Notes under the pieces: model-generated
The model's database searches: none
What the model saw: the letters and a program-made list of their open reading frames with translations, nothing else
What the model was told of the DNA's origin: nothing
Shown: positions 23,203-35,400 of the stretch, piece after piece
Layout: each line of letters opens with the position of its first letter
How positions within the stretch are numbered: the stretch's first letter is position 1
Translations under genes and position numbers: made by a program
Source: Tigriopus japonicus
Taxonomy: Eukaryota; Arthropoda; Copepoda; Harpacticoida; Harpacticidae
Assembly: GCA_010645155.1 (NCBI GenBank)
Contig: JAAGOF010000250.1
Coordinates: 850,756-914,755, forward strand
Reading direction: 5' to 3'
DNA length: 64,000 nucleotides

Positions 23203-23589
23203 AGTTCTCAAGTAGTTTGAAATTGAGCTTTGGGTGGTGAGGATCCCTGAGTTGACGGGGTTGCATGTACTGTCGGGATGAAGTTCAGGAACATCCTCTA
23301 AGAATTGTTAACCAGTTTGACACCCAATCAAGTGAGTGAAGGAACAGGGGACCGNNNNNNNNNNNNNNNNNNNNNNNNNNNNNNNNNNNNNNNNNNNNNN
23401 NNNNNNNNNNNNNNNNNNNNNNNNNNNNNNNNNNAGTTAGTTCTCAAGTAGTTTGAAATTAAGCTTTGGGTGGTGAGGATCCCTGAGTTGACGGGGTTGC
23501 ATGTACTGTCGGATGAAGTTCAGGAACATCCTCTAAGAATTGTTAACCAGTTTGACACCCAATCAAGTGAGTGAAGGAACAGGGGACCG
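23203..23589. repeat. duplicated about 150-bp sequence around an assembly gap
   Basis: The sequence at about 23203-23354 recurs at 23435-23589 with a substitution (GAAATTGAGC against GAAATTAAGC) and a one-base indel (GTCGGGATG against GTCGGATG). The 80 Ns at 23355-23434 lie between the two. Near-identity on both sides of a gap suggests unmerged haplotype contig ends; a true tandem duplication is less likely. Confidence 0.8.
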
Positions 23590-23842
23590 GGGCCAAAAAA
23601 ATCGAATTTTCCACACGGTCCCCGTTCTGATCCTGATTGAGCAATGTGTGCCATTGAGCATGCCATAATTGGGAGCTGGAATAAAGGAACTTGTGAATTT
23701 GACAGGAGAAGATTCCTGGGCACCACGTGTTGTTCCAGCAGGGTAGTGAGTAACTTCTGTGCCAGAACCAATATTTGGCGATGAAATTTGCCAAGTGGGA
23801 CCGACTCCTTCACCGCCACCTCTTCCATCACCACAAACGCTG

Positions 23843-24053
23843 ATGATAGTCAAGATGAGCCTTCAAATTTGTTCAAGGCCAGTACCAGACATACCCGTTG
23901 TCACGAAGACAACGAAGACAAAGACCAGGCTCAAATGTCTGGGGAAAAGTTCCACTTCAACGATTCCGCTTTGTGCTCTTCTGGTTGGTCTGATTGTTTT
24001 GTGCGAGACAACCGCGTCCTCGTCAGCTTTGCGAGAAAACTTTGACACCTACG
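23843..24053 (+). CDS. robo: Roundabout receptor exon 1: signal peptide
   Basis: The exon opens with ATG at 23843 or, in better context, at 23855. It encodes a basic N-region and then a hydrophobic core IPLCALLVGLIVLC (residues 41-54 from the first Met), followed by a small-residue stretch suited to signal peptidase cleavage (ETTASSSA). It ends at TACG|GTAAGC in phase 1. The Ig1 exon at 50648 needs exactly one leading base, and joining the two gives ..FDTYGANFPAD.. in frame. The receptor lacks any other signal sequence in the window. The assignment across a 26.6-kb intron rests on phase, strand, function and absence of rivals. The N-region of about 40 residues is long for a signal peptide. 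Confidence 0.6.
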
Positions 24054-24700
24054 GTAAGCGAAGCCATCCACCTTCAATAAAATTACCTAGACTTTTTGCT
24101 TCGAAAGGGGAGGAACGTCTATCTACACTCCTCCATCTTCTGATCCACCTCCTTGCTCTCAAACTAAGCTAACCCAATTACGATATAGACACAAGGTTGA
24201 AGTATCTGATTGAATCAAGTTTCTCAAGTCAAACGAAAGCCTGATTGGATTGATAACTGGATCCAATCCGTTGACAAGCGGTCAAAATAAGCCAACATCA
24301 GCTCAGTGAGGGTCACTTCAAAGAAGGTCGGGCGATTGGAATCTGCTCTTCGTTAAGTTTGAATTTGCTGCTGCCAAGAAATTTCCGCTGTTTGTTGGCG
24401 AGCCCATGAAAACGAAACTGACTAGCCCATCAATCAAAGGGCAAACGAGGAAGGAGTAGGTTGGTGTGTTCCTTATGGTGCCTTCCTTCACTTTTGTTCT
24501 CTTATGACGGGGTTGTTACGCGGGTATTGTGGATGATATGGGTTTTTAGAGAATCCTGTTCACGATAACTGAAGGTTGGTTCGAGAACTTCGAAAAGTGC
24601 CAGTGATTATGCGATAAGGTAGGAGGCTTGAGAAAATACTCTAAGCCTCCTTGAAAAATGCGATTAATTTGGGGTTTGATGGTCCTCCCGTCAATTCCAG

Positions 24701-24887
24701 AGGCTCAGAGGGCCCTGGAAAAATTTCAAGGTGTGTCAAACATCGATGGATTGATCATTCACGATGATCTTGGGCGTGTCAGAAATACCGTCCAGAGTGT
24801 TAAAAATGAGTTTCCAATAATTTATGAAGAAATCTGCGTGGAACACAGAGACCTTTTCAGGGGGGTTGTGATTGACATGGTGAATTT
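24701..24887 (+). other. candidate exon, unrecognised
   Basis: An open stretch bounded by an acceptor-like TCAATTCCAG and a donor-like GTAAGA, encoding about 62 residues with hydrophobic-polar alternation (VSNIDGLIIHDDLGRV; DLFRGVVIDMVNL). It resembles a real protein more than most short frames here, but I recognise no family. No partner exon was found. It could be a relic of a transposon or a small gene within robo intron 1. Confidence 0.2.
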
Positions 24888-26092
24888 GTAAGAGGTAAAA
24901 AAATATCCCCAGTCGCCAAACATAAGATCATTAACCATCATCAAGCCTCTGTTCACGATGGACAAATCACATTCTTTATCATTGATGTCCATTCCCATTA
25001 TCAACAACACCACCTTCAAGTTCGCGATGGGATCTGGTCAACCGGTTGCAATCAAACTCTGGTCTTGGATACATCCTGACTGCCAAGGATTTCAAGATCT
25101 CTTCTCGCTTCCCTTCCTCAATGCATTTCATCTATTCTCTTCGGTTTCCCATTCAAAGATCCATGTATTAAGTCGGTCGCGAAGTGACATTCAGATGGCA
25201 ATTAGATGGGACTGCTGCTGTATCGGGTCCCATTTTGGTTGGATATTTATCGTTGGCGATAGATATGGGTTGAGGAAGAGACACGGCGAGGCAACAACGA
25301 TTGGATCCACTTTGCGGGCTTGTTGGTTATTTCACATCTAGAGATAAGTGGCACATCTTTGACGCAGGGTGAGATTGATGGTCTCACTCGACAGGGTGAT
25401 GGGAAGTGCATCCCTATCTATCTCATTAGAGTCTTCTGTGATCTTTATACCTCCAGCCAGAAGAACCCAATCTATCTTCATAAATATGTGCGATTATGTA
25501 GCAAGATCATGAAATGAACCAAATAGAAGCTCCAACCGAACCTTAGCGGAATATTTGTACGCCACAACCCGCAATCGATGACCATAGGTATTGTCTTAAG
25601 TACAAAGGAGACCTTAAACCTGGCAGAGCCACAATCAATATTGACCATGGAACATTAATCCCAAGGTAGAGTGGAACAAACCTGTCTTGCTCTGGATCAG
25701 AAAATCCTCTTGGTTCATTTCCTCTTTTTCCGCATATGAACGTTGATGAGTGGTGGTGACATCCTGGATGGAAAACTAAATGTTATCGGAAACGGTCTTT
25801 GCTTTCATGCGGGAAAACAATGTACCAGAAATAAATAAAAACATCGCTTTTAGGATGATTTTAAACTTGGGATGGATCTAGAGCACGTGACCATGCACGA
25901 GACCGTCAAAGAATGAAACATGTGCTTAAATCACAAAAAATAGATTCACATTTCAGTTTTATAAAGATGACAAAAGATATATTTGGCCCTTGAATTCAGA
26001 ATTTATGAATCTTTTGAAATCATTTCCGGATTTCAAATGCCGCTGCAAGGAATGGAATCTCTTGAATTAATGAAAGAAAATAAGTCTCTCTT

Positions 26093-26190
26093 CGGCATCG
26101 GGATTCGAACCTACACCGTCGGAGGGTAGTTTAAATTATTGCCAACTTTACAATGCGTTGTCCGCGCGGCTGTTCAACATCCTTCCAATC
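26093..26190 (-). repeat. tRNA-like relic or SINE head (candidate)
   Basis: On the minus strand a B-box-like GTAGGTTCGAATCCCGATGCC is preceded, about 60 bases upstream, by an A-box-like AGCCGCGCGGACAACGCA, with a long variable-arm-like stretch between. This resembles a Leu/Ser-type (class II) tRNA. The acceptor ends do not pair, so it is probably a pseudogene or a SINE. Confidence 0.4.
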
Positions 26191-29100
26191 GCACGAAGGC
26201 AAAGTGTTGTGATATATATTGCTTTGATAATAGTTTATTCCTCAAGATGGAGCAGCGAGAAATGAATTACTGTTTAAGATGAATTAGAAAACTTCAATTC
26301 AAGTATGGTCGAAAGAGACAAATTGTTTTCACTGATTGGATTGGATTCAAGATTTTAATCACTTGTTCACAAACCCCCTATCGTGCAACCTGTGAGAGAA
26401 TATCAAAGTTGCACCCACATGGAAGAGTCCTTGAAAACAATCCCATAAATACAATTACCAAAAAGCCCTTGTCAACAATGATAGACAATTCTCCACCCAG
26501 AATCCTTCGATTTTCAAGGTTACAGTTTTCCCTGTTCCTTGCGGCCCAAAGCAAACTGATCGACAACAGAATACTCAAAAGATAACCAATTCCCCTTTAT
26601 AAAGCATATACTTTCTCCTGTCGGAGAATTTTCGCTTTTCATTTCTTGGAACACGTTATCTCGTTTCTAACGAGACCTCACACATACATTATGAGCTGCC
26701 CAGAGGTGGAATTTTCATATAGTCCAGCTGTCGATGTATAGTACAGTACTGTAGTACTGTAAAGCTGCACAATTTCGTCAGGGAAGAAGATGCTTCATTA
26801 TTTTTCCCATCATTTATATCCGTCCGCAGTCACTGTTGGATGGACATACACACTTGAGTTGAGCCAAAGCTCAAGCCAGGTATGATCACACCAAACCAGG
26901 AAGAACTACAAGAAAATTGACCAACTCAAAGAGATACATAGAAGAGGTACGCTTACTGCAGTCATTTCCCAATCATAATAAGGCAGTCATTCGCAATTTA
27001 TAAACTACACAACAATACGAATTTGTCCAAATTTCCCTTCAAAGACTTGAGTAAAAACAATCGCCCACTAGTAAAGTCTCTGCTTGGAACCTATTATTTG
27101 GGCTCAAAAGCTCAAGTACTTGCAGTAAAAGAAACAAAAGGAGAGGGGAACCTGGGGATAAGATGAGCAAAAGGGGAAAAAGGAGGAGTTAGTTGTTTGC
27201 ACCTAAGGTACGGTCACTCGAGAAGGGAAAGTAATTAAGGCAATGCTAATTGCAATTAGTCGGGAACGCGCTTGGAACAACAAAACGTGTATGGGATTTC
27301 AGTTTCAGGACCAAATGCTATTCTTCACAACGAAGGGTATGCGGCCTTACTCAAGGTAGAAACATTGAGGCTCATGAGGTTTTACATAACTGAGAATGTG
27401 TTCAAAGGAACTTGCTTTGGAGGGAACGATATCCCTTTGCTTTAAATTTAAATTATCATGGTTAAAAAGGTCTTTGGGGGTCGCAAGAAACCCCTCTGAC
27501 ATCCTCAGATTGAGAACCTCTGTCCTTTATTTCTGAATTTGCAAAGGGAATGATAATTTAAGGTGAATTAGACACTGAGTGCAAAACTTTGTAGTCGGTT
27601 TCGGCTTCTGTTTTTACGAAACTTTCGGTTCCGATTAAAAAGAGCCTTTTCGGTCTATCAATCTAAGAAAGTTCAACAGGAGAAGCTCAATACGTGCTAA
27701 GTCTTCTATTAATTTCTAATAGCTCACTCAATACAATGTGCAAAATTTGCACAGTATTTTAAGCTCTGTAAAAGTCCCGTTTTCAATGCATAGAAGTAGT
27801 AGCAATTTTAGGGTCCAATAATGAGTGATAGCTCACGACATCATCCAGAAAACCTGTTTCATGTCGGGTCCATTTTGTGGTATGAAATGAAATGTTGTAC
27901 CTTAAACGGTTGTAACTACTTTTATGGCTTCTTTTTTTCTCGTGAGAGGACTCTAGATCCTGGAATTCGTTGCTCACGAATGGAGCGTGGAATTTTTGGC
28001 CCAAGTATTTTCATAATGTATCATCAGGCTTCTCAAGATGCTTCAATCGGAGAACTTTCGGGAAGTGGAGCTCGTGTACAATACAATACATTGCGTACTT
28101 AAGTACGTACGTACATTGGTCGTGATTTGACATGAGGATGTCCATATCCATCAAGGATGTGAATTAATTGCCAACATCGAGCATGAGCTGGCGAAGGAAA
28201 AACGAGACAGACAGAAGATCTCGTGTGTCCTTGGAATGTGTTTGAAAATGCATTATTTTGTTCAGATTTGAGAGATGAATGGGATGGGAAATAGAGTTCT
28301 ATACTAAAAGACATTTTTGGGTCGAACGGCGGGATAGTCCAACTTGAGTCGCTTTTAATTTCCGTTTGCATGTACAATGGAACTCCATAATGATATAGGC
28401 AGAGGAACCTTTTCGACGGATGGAATTGAAAGAAGAAATACTTGGGAACAAACTGATAAATGGAATTTGCTATTGAAACCAGGAAAGACATCCAATTTCA
28501 AAACTTGATGGGGAAACTCACTCAACTTTCTTTCGTAGTTCATTCCAAGAAAGCTGGCTTCGATTTAGGTAACTTGTACGTATCAGATTTTGTTTAAAGG
28601 AAAAATAACCCCCCGCAGCCAAATAATGCAATACAAACGTCCATGGTTGAGTGTCTTTTCCTTCATTTTTTGTCTTGAAAAACATATACTAGAATATACA
28701 TGCCAAAAAATGAACTCAAAACAAAATCCTTGGAGCCTATAATTAGCAAAAAATACTCTTTTCCACAATTAAAATTTAGTTTGGGTTTTGAGTTAGCTGA
28801 AAGTACATTTATAGAGCTAGCAATTCCCTGTGCGATTTGATTCAAACTTAAACAGAATGACAATTCAATATAAATCACTATGTTGTGAGTACCATAAAGA
28901 CTCAAAATCACAATAAAATTCGAGATTTCTCGAACTTTTTTGAGGGTACTTGTAAATACTCATTTTAGACTGTTATCGATTGACAGCGATGTGTTTACTA
29001 GTTCGGTCGTGTTTATTAGATTGCCGCTTTCTCAATTATGTCTTTTAGAAAACCTTGTGCCTCTTTCAAAATTATTTTCAAATAATCCTTGGATTATTGA

Positions 29101-29454
29101 AATATGTATATTAGTAGGATTTAGAATATACGTATTGTATTTTACCAATTGATACATTGCTTGATTGTTCACTTTTTTATGAACCAAACATTAGTGCTTC
29201 AAGCAAACTCAGGAATGTTGTGACACAATTATTTCTTTCTAAACTTGCATTGACAAGAGAGTTGAGTCAGGTTTGAGAGGAGTCGCCAGAGAGGGAAAAC
29301 TTTTTTCCGCGTGTTACAAACAGATCCGAGTCCGGCAAATGAAACCAGTTTCTGCTAAATATTTCATGATAAGGACCGACGAATTTTCGGCTGCGACCAC
29401 TTTTGGACACTCAGCCTACCAATTCAGTGATCCAGTTTTCGACTTTTTTCCCCT

Positions 29455-29455
29455 C

Positions 29456-29487
<32 letters not shown>

Positions 29488-29488
29488 C
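29455..29488. repeat. (AAC)n microsatellite
   Basis: Uninterrupted CAA/AAC trinucleotides for 34 bases within robo intron 1. Shorter CAA runs occur near 22965 and 33310. Confidence 0.95.
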
Positions 29489-32400
29489 CCAAGCACTCTC
29501 CAGACGGGGAGAGAACGAGATTTTTATCTATCCACCATCTCAATTTGGTCTTGAGACTCGGGAAGTCCTTCCAAGTCCTTGAATGACCAATGGAGAAGAA
29601 ACTTTCAGATGGGAATATGATGAGTGAGTGGTGGTAGTCTTGGTTAGCTTTTGGCTGCTTGATAAATCGACGTGCGTGTGTCTTTTGAAGTCCAAGAGTG
29701 GACCTCATTAAGGCCGAGAAATTATGCACTAATGATGTGAAAAGCCTCGCAATATCATTAACAACATCAAAACAACTTCCATTCCCCACGGCATCACCTC
29801 CACATAGTATCATGCCTCCTCCCTCTCAAGCTTCAGCTTCAGTAGTCTGGTCATTTAAATAACGAGCCAAAAGTTGGGTCACAACTCATCACTTCATTTT
29901 GCCTCATCAGGCCACCCCAAAAATATGCTCCTTTTGAGTCGGAATACACACATTCTACCATGGAGATAGTAATGAACCAACCCAACAAAAGAAAACCCAT
30001 TGCGACAAAGGAAGAAATCAAAGCCAAAAGGAACCGCGAACATGGTCATAAACTTCAAAAACCCAAAAGAAAAGGCCCTTTGATTCGACTTCACATCTTT
30101 GATCTGATATCAGTCTTTTGAGAGTTTGTTTACTAGGTACGCCTGTCAAATACGTCACTCACTATCAAAACTGAGTATCTTTTTCACTTTGACCTTCAGC
30201 AGATAATTCTAAACCAAATGGTTCCATTTCTCGCTCCTTGAAATTCATTCCAATGTACATCGTTTTGTTTCCCTTCCCGACAATACAAACTCAGATGGAG
30301 GGTCTTTCATTGTTGAAAACTCTGAATTCCTCCACAAAAGACCGAAACTTTTCCCCTTGTTCCAAGAATTGAGGGATGAGAAGATGGGAGTTCAAAACCC
30401 TAGAGTGACATTTCTTTCTATGCAGAGACATCTCCTTCTGTCTTCAAGAAGCTCCGAGTATGGATTTGAGTGCGTGGTGTTCCACTTGATCCATGCTTTC
30501 AGGTGTGTAAATGTAGAAACGGGGATCAAAATGTTACAGATCTCCATCGCGACTTGACAATCTGATGTGTAAGGCGTTGAGCTATTTACTGTTAAACGCA
30601 TTACTTACTCCCTCTGCTCTCTCGGAATGGGACAAGTGGCACATTTGATGGTTTCAGGTAGACCTCGAGACATTTGGGAACAGGGAATTTATGGATGCAC
30701 TTGCCACTATAGACTTTTGCACGACTGCTTGAGTGTGTTTGGATGAGAATAGGGAAATCCAGGAATTTGTCACTTTATGGAGCGGAATATGCGCGAGGAC
30801 ATGTCTAGCATACAAGAACATGTAGACACTTGAGCAAGAACGACAATGGAAACCGTGGTCCGAAGAGAGGTTCAGTTCCACGAGTTTGAGCATCTCGTTT
30901 CTCTTCCTTTGGAACGAAGACGCGACCCAAGTTCCATTTTGGGCCGAGAGGGTTGATTCATGCACAACAAGAGCAATTCCAGTCCAATGACCCTGGCAAA
31001 TCATTGTAGTGGAAAATCTGAAATTTAATTTCGTCACCTCTAAAGTTCAGGAGTCGGTAAAAGGGTGGACTACTTTAATAAACATGGACGTGGGTAGATT
31101 TGATTAAAATTTAAAACATGTTTTTGAACTTGGCATGACGTGAACAAAAACATATTTTCAAATGAATTTTGCACATATTTTTTCCGTCGTTCGTTTTCTA
31201 GTATGTTCATTTTAGATTTATCAAGCAAATATACTTTTGTAGGATTAAAATTAATTTCCATTAAACCGTCAGCTGTCCATACTTTGACTGGTGGTTCAAT
31301 AGTCTGTCCCAAATTTCAATAACATTCCAGTGGGGCTCCATGCCAAGATGACGGATGCAAGCCATCATATTGTATACATACATATATTCCTAGTGCTGAC
31401 TAATGGTGCCTTGGGACTGCATAGTCCTGGCCTAAGATAGATGGTAATGACTGTTCTCTTCTAGTGTAAAAGGTTCATCGTGGGATGATGAACGAATGGC
31501 AGGAATACTTTTTCGTCCTCTCATGATGCCCTTAATTTACGGGTGGAGAGCGATGGGCGTTGACACAAAGACGCAGAACAATTGAAATCAGTTTCGGGTG
31601 AGTCTTGAGACTCCCTGGGCCACATTGAAGGAATCAAAATCATTACTGATGTTCATTCACCATTGAGAAGAAGGGAAATTGATTGTTTGGTATTTATTCA
31701 TTTCGCGTCCGAGCTATAACCGAGTGTCCCGTTCAAGAATCTCAAGATTGTATGGCCTTTTTGAAACTTCCATTTATCTCTTCCAGAACAGGTTTGCATC
31801 CTATGTAGCGTGTCCGAGTTTCTCTCTCGACTCCTGACTTTTTCTGAATCTTTTTTCTGTGCACGTTTATTATGATCTCTTTTGATTGAGTCCACCCCAG
31901 AGAGGGATTAATGATTGTCAACCGACTCAGGTCCAAGGCAAACAGGTTATGGTCCTTCTGCGAGGGGCTTCATGCAAGGTGCAACACTTGGAAATAATTC
32001 GGAATCAACCAAGATGCCCTGAAACTCCAAGGAGGGATTCACGGAATCCGAATGTAAGCAAGGTGCCATTACCGTTCGGAAAACAAATAAGGAATACGCC
32101 ATCATCCCTACTCGGTTCAGCTTGGCAGCCCATGAAGCCGAGACGGGTAAAACAAATTTGTTCAAGGGACCATATTTGCACCTCATGACCTATGAGTCCT
32201 AGCAATTGGTTGGCGGTAGTCGGAGATCATTTGATGGGTATTCCAAGCACAAACCCTCTATCCTGTAATTTTGGTGGGTCGGAAAGAGGAGAGTGAGTTA
32301 TTCCAGGCAGATCGACGGAAGCCAGAAGTCACTCCAAAACACACAATAAAAACACCCTTTTGAGCTACTGAATCATGAGTAATACATAACAAATGTTATC

Positions 32401-35400
32401 TCAATAAACCATCGCGGAATTATCGCACCCGTTGAGCAGGAATGAGACCGGATCTGAGGGCGTGCGTTTGTTGTTGTTCTTCCTTTCTTCCGCGATCCAT
32501 CCATACATCGATCGAGGGAAATAATAAGGCTAAGTGGATAGCTGTGCTATGAAAATACAGAAAAATCGCTTCCTAGCCATGATGTGACCGGTTCTCCTTC
32601 AGATCGGTCCTCATAAGATATACAAGACACAGATGGGTAATGGGCTGCTCTGAGGTCTTCAAAGATTTTGTTACGTCACAAAATTGAGAGGAATGTACAT
32701 CATGTAGGTTGATGAGCAAGCAACCAAATCACCAATCCGGGCATTTTTTGACGCCCACGTTACAATTCAATGAGAAGCGAGTCTTCTTGGCCACAGATGA
32801 TGGGCGCCAAAAACTTCCCTCTCGGCCAGTGGGTTTCATGAAAATCTACATGAGAGAGAGTAAAGATCGTTGGATTTCTTATTTTGTGGATTTCATAGCC
32901 AAATATTAAACCACTGAAGAGTTGAAACTGAGCTTGTTCAAGTACGGATTCCCGCGGTCGTCAAAAATCTCGAGGTGGATAAGCCTATTCATAGCTTCTG
33001 CTTTTAGAACGTAGGGCAAAAATCTTTTAGTAAGCTTAAGTCTAAAGCTCAAAAGTTTTTTAGCGACAGTAAATTTGATATTCTCTTCGCCTGGTGTGAG
33101 GTCCAATTGCAACATTTCCAAGGAACGAAACCACCATTTTGGGCAGTTTTGATACCCCAGGAAACCAAAAATGGGTTACATCTCTTTAATAGTTGTCAAT
33201 GCTTTAAAGATAAAGCGCTTTAGGTCACTCTGTCCATGATGGCATGAGCAATTTCGAGCCTGCAATTGGGAGTTATTCTCCCAGATGAGAGACGGGAGTC
33301 CTGGCCAAGACCAACAACAACAACAACCATGAACCCACCAACAACACTCTTTAAACGCAGTAAGAGCATGAACTAAGTCTCTGGCATCGACACCTGTTCA
33401 CCTCACCATCACAATGATTCATCAAGCACATATGGCTTGTATTATGAGCGGAATCGAAGAAACTAAGCTTCTTCAAGGGATTGCATCTGTGTCTGATTTC
33501 CCCTGCACCTGCCCGGGGTTCAATGTCCAAATGCTTTGAAGGAATAACTAAAACCCAACGGGGGTAACTTGATCTATTTGTTCGGCACATCTCGGCCAAA
33601 TCCAACCATTACCATTCCGTAATAATAATACTCGTCCACGCTCCATTGGCAAATTGGGTCCTCCGTTCACGCCCCATAGATTTGGAACCGGGTAAACACA
33701 TCGGAAGTGGTCAACCCCAAAACGTGCTAATGTCACATCTATGGCTCCATCATGGTGGGTGCACACTGCACACTCTCCATGTCTGACGAAGGGAATAAAG
33801 CCAAGCTTTCATTACAGTAGTTGTCTCCCACTCAATCGTGCCTCAATGCAGAATGGGGCGAAGGATGCGTGGGCTGTTGTTGTTCGAATGGTGGAAACTT
33901 GAAAGGGTCCGAACCCACCCAAAGACGTCTGCTGTCAGAAGAGTAGGTGTGCGCTATGATGACACCAATATAGTGGTGGCACTGCACTTCTTTGGTGCAA
34001 CTTCTCCTCTCTTTTTTACGGGGGAACAATCAGTTGCTTTCAGAGAACGGTCCAGTGCATCATCATGTTCATATTTCTGGATGAAAGAGGGGAAGAAGGA
34101 ACAAGATTGGCAATGATAAAAGTTGGGTTGATTGCATTCCCGCAGGTTCATCCATAATTTGACAGGTCTGGGTCTGTTGGTTCTTTTATATCCGCAGGAA
34201 ATTGTGCCTTCCCAATCTCTGGAGTGAGTTGTGGCTTGTTGTTTTTGCTCTGAGAATATCTTGTACATGAAAAGATTACTTTGAGCAGAATTCGAAACAG
34301 GCTCAATTCTAATGTTGCTTGGCAAAACTTGTTTACTAGATTGATTCTATCTTCTGAATGGATTATTTTGAACCATTGCATCAGAAGCACATCAAAGAAT
34401 GACGTTTTCAATGTATTGGTTTAAGACGGATCGACTTTTTTGGCTCACAACTAGTATATTCACAAATTTCAATTCCAGCGTTAATTTCGAAGACTTGCCA
34501 AAAGGTATTTATATCAACTATCGAAATTAACTTGGATTGATTTTTCATCAACGAGATCCAAGCAAAAATACATCAAAATATATTTTATCCAAAATTGTGC
34601 GATCTTGTGCGGAAAAATTGTGGCTCCCAACCGGGAAATGTTGGACTACAAAACAAATGTCAATAGATTCGGGATCCATTCCAACTCGACAAGATATGTG
34701 GTTCGTCTCCCTCTTCAAGAGAGTTAAGAATCTCCACACTAGATCCACATGTACTTCGAGGAAAGACCTTCTCAATAGTGGATCCATTGTCACTTTCCAT
34801 CAAAATGTCACCTTATCTCAAGGTGTTCGTTCCACCGGCGCTCGGAGTTCCAAATCCGGCAATGGTGAAGATTTACTGAAAGGGAAAGAAGAGAAAATGA
34901 ACGAAAATGACGCCTCACTCCTAGTATCTCGTATTGATAGAGATCCTCGTCTATTTCCACATTCCTCTGGAACTTGGGACAGCTCAAATACATCGGCATA
35001 GTTCTTCCGTTATTACAAGACTCACGTTTTAAGGCCGCAAATCTGCGCTAACGATGCCATTAACTCTGTATACCTTGTTAAGGGTGCCGTTGTGCCAATA
35101 TTGACTCAAGCTTAAGACAAAGTCTCGGATTTAAGATCTGGACCACCCTTCCGCATGTTGAGATGTCCACGTGGTGAGGGATTGAGGAACAAACGACACG
35201 ATTTGGTCATGTCGACTTGGAATCGAGTTCGCGACTCCAAGTTGTCTTTTACTTGTGTAACTAGAGCTGGCTCACCCTGTTTGAAATGAAGTCCACTCAA
35301 TCAACGACAGCTTGCTCAGATTTCGCTCTTGGTGGTGGTCGAGGAGATGCTCTTGTGCTCTGAACTGATTTTGCATGGGGAGAGATGAAACCTGGGGAGA

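Noticed and set aside
34537..35001. 154-codon plus-strand frame in robo intron 1
   Set aside because: Serine/lysine-rich with no motif I recognise. Several frames on the opposite strand are open over the same bases, as expected by chance in this composition.
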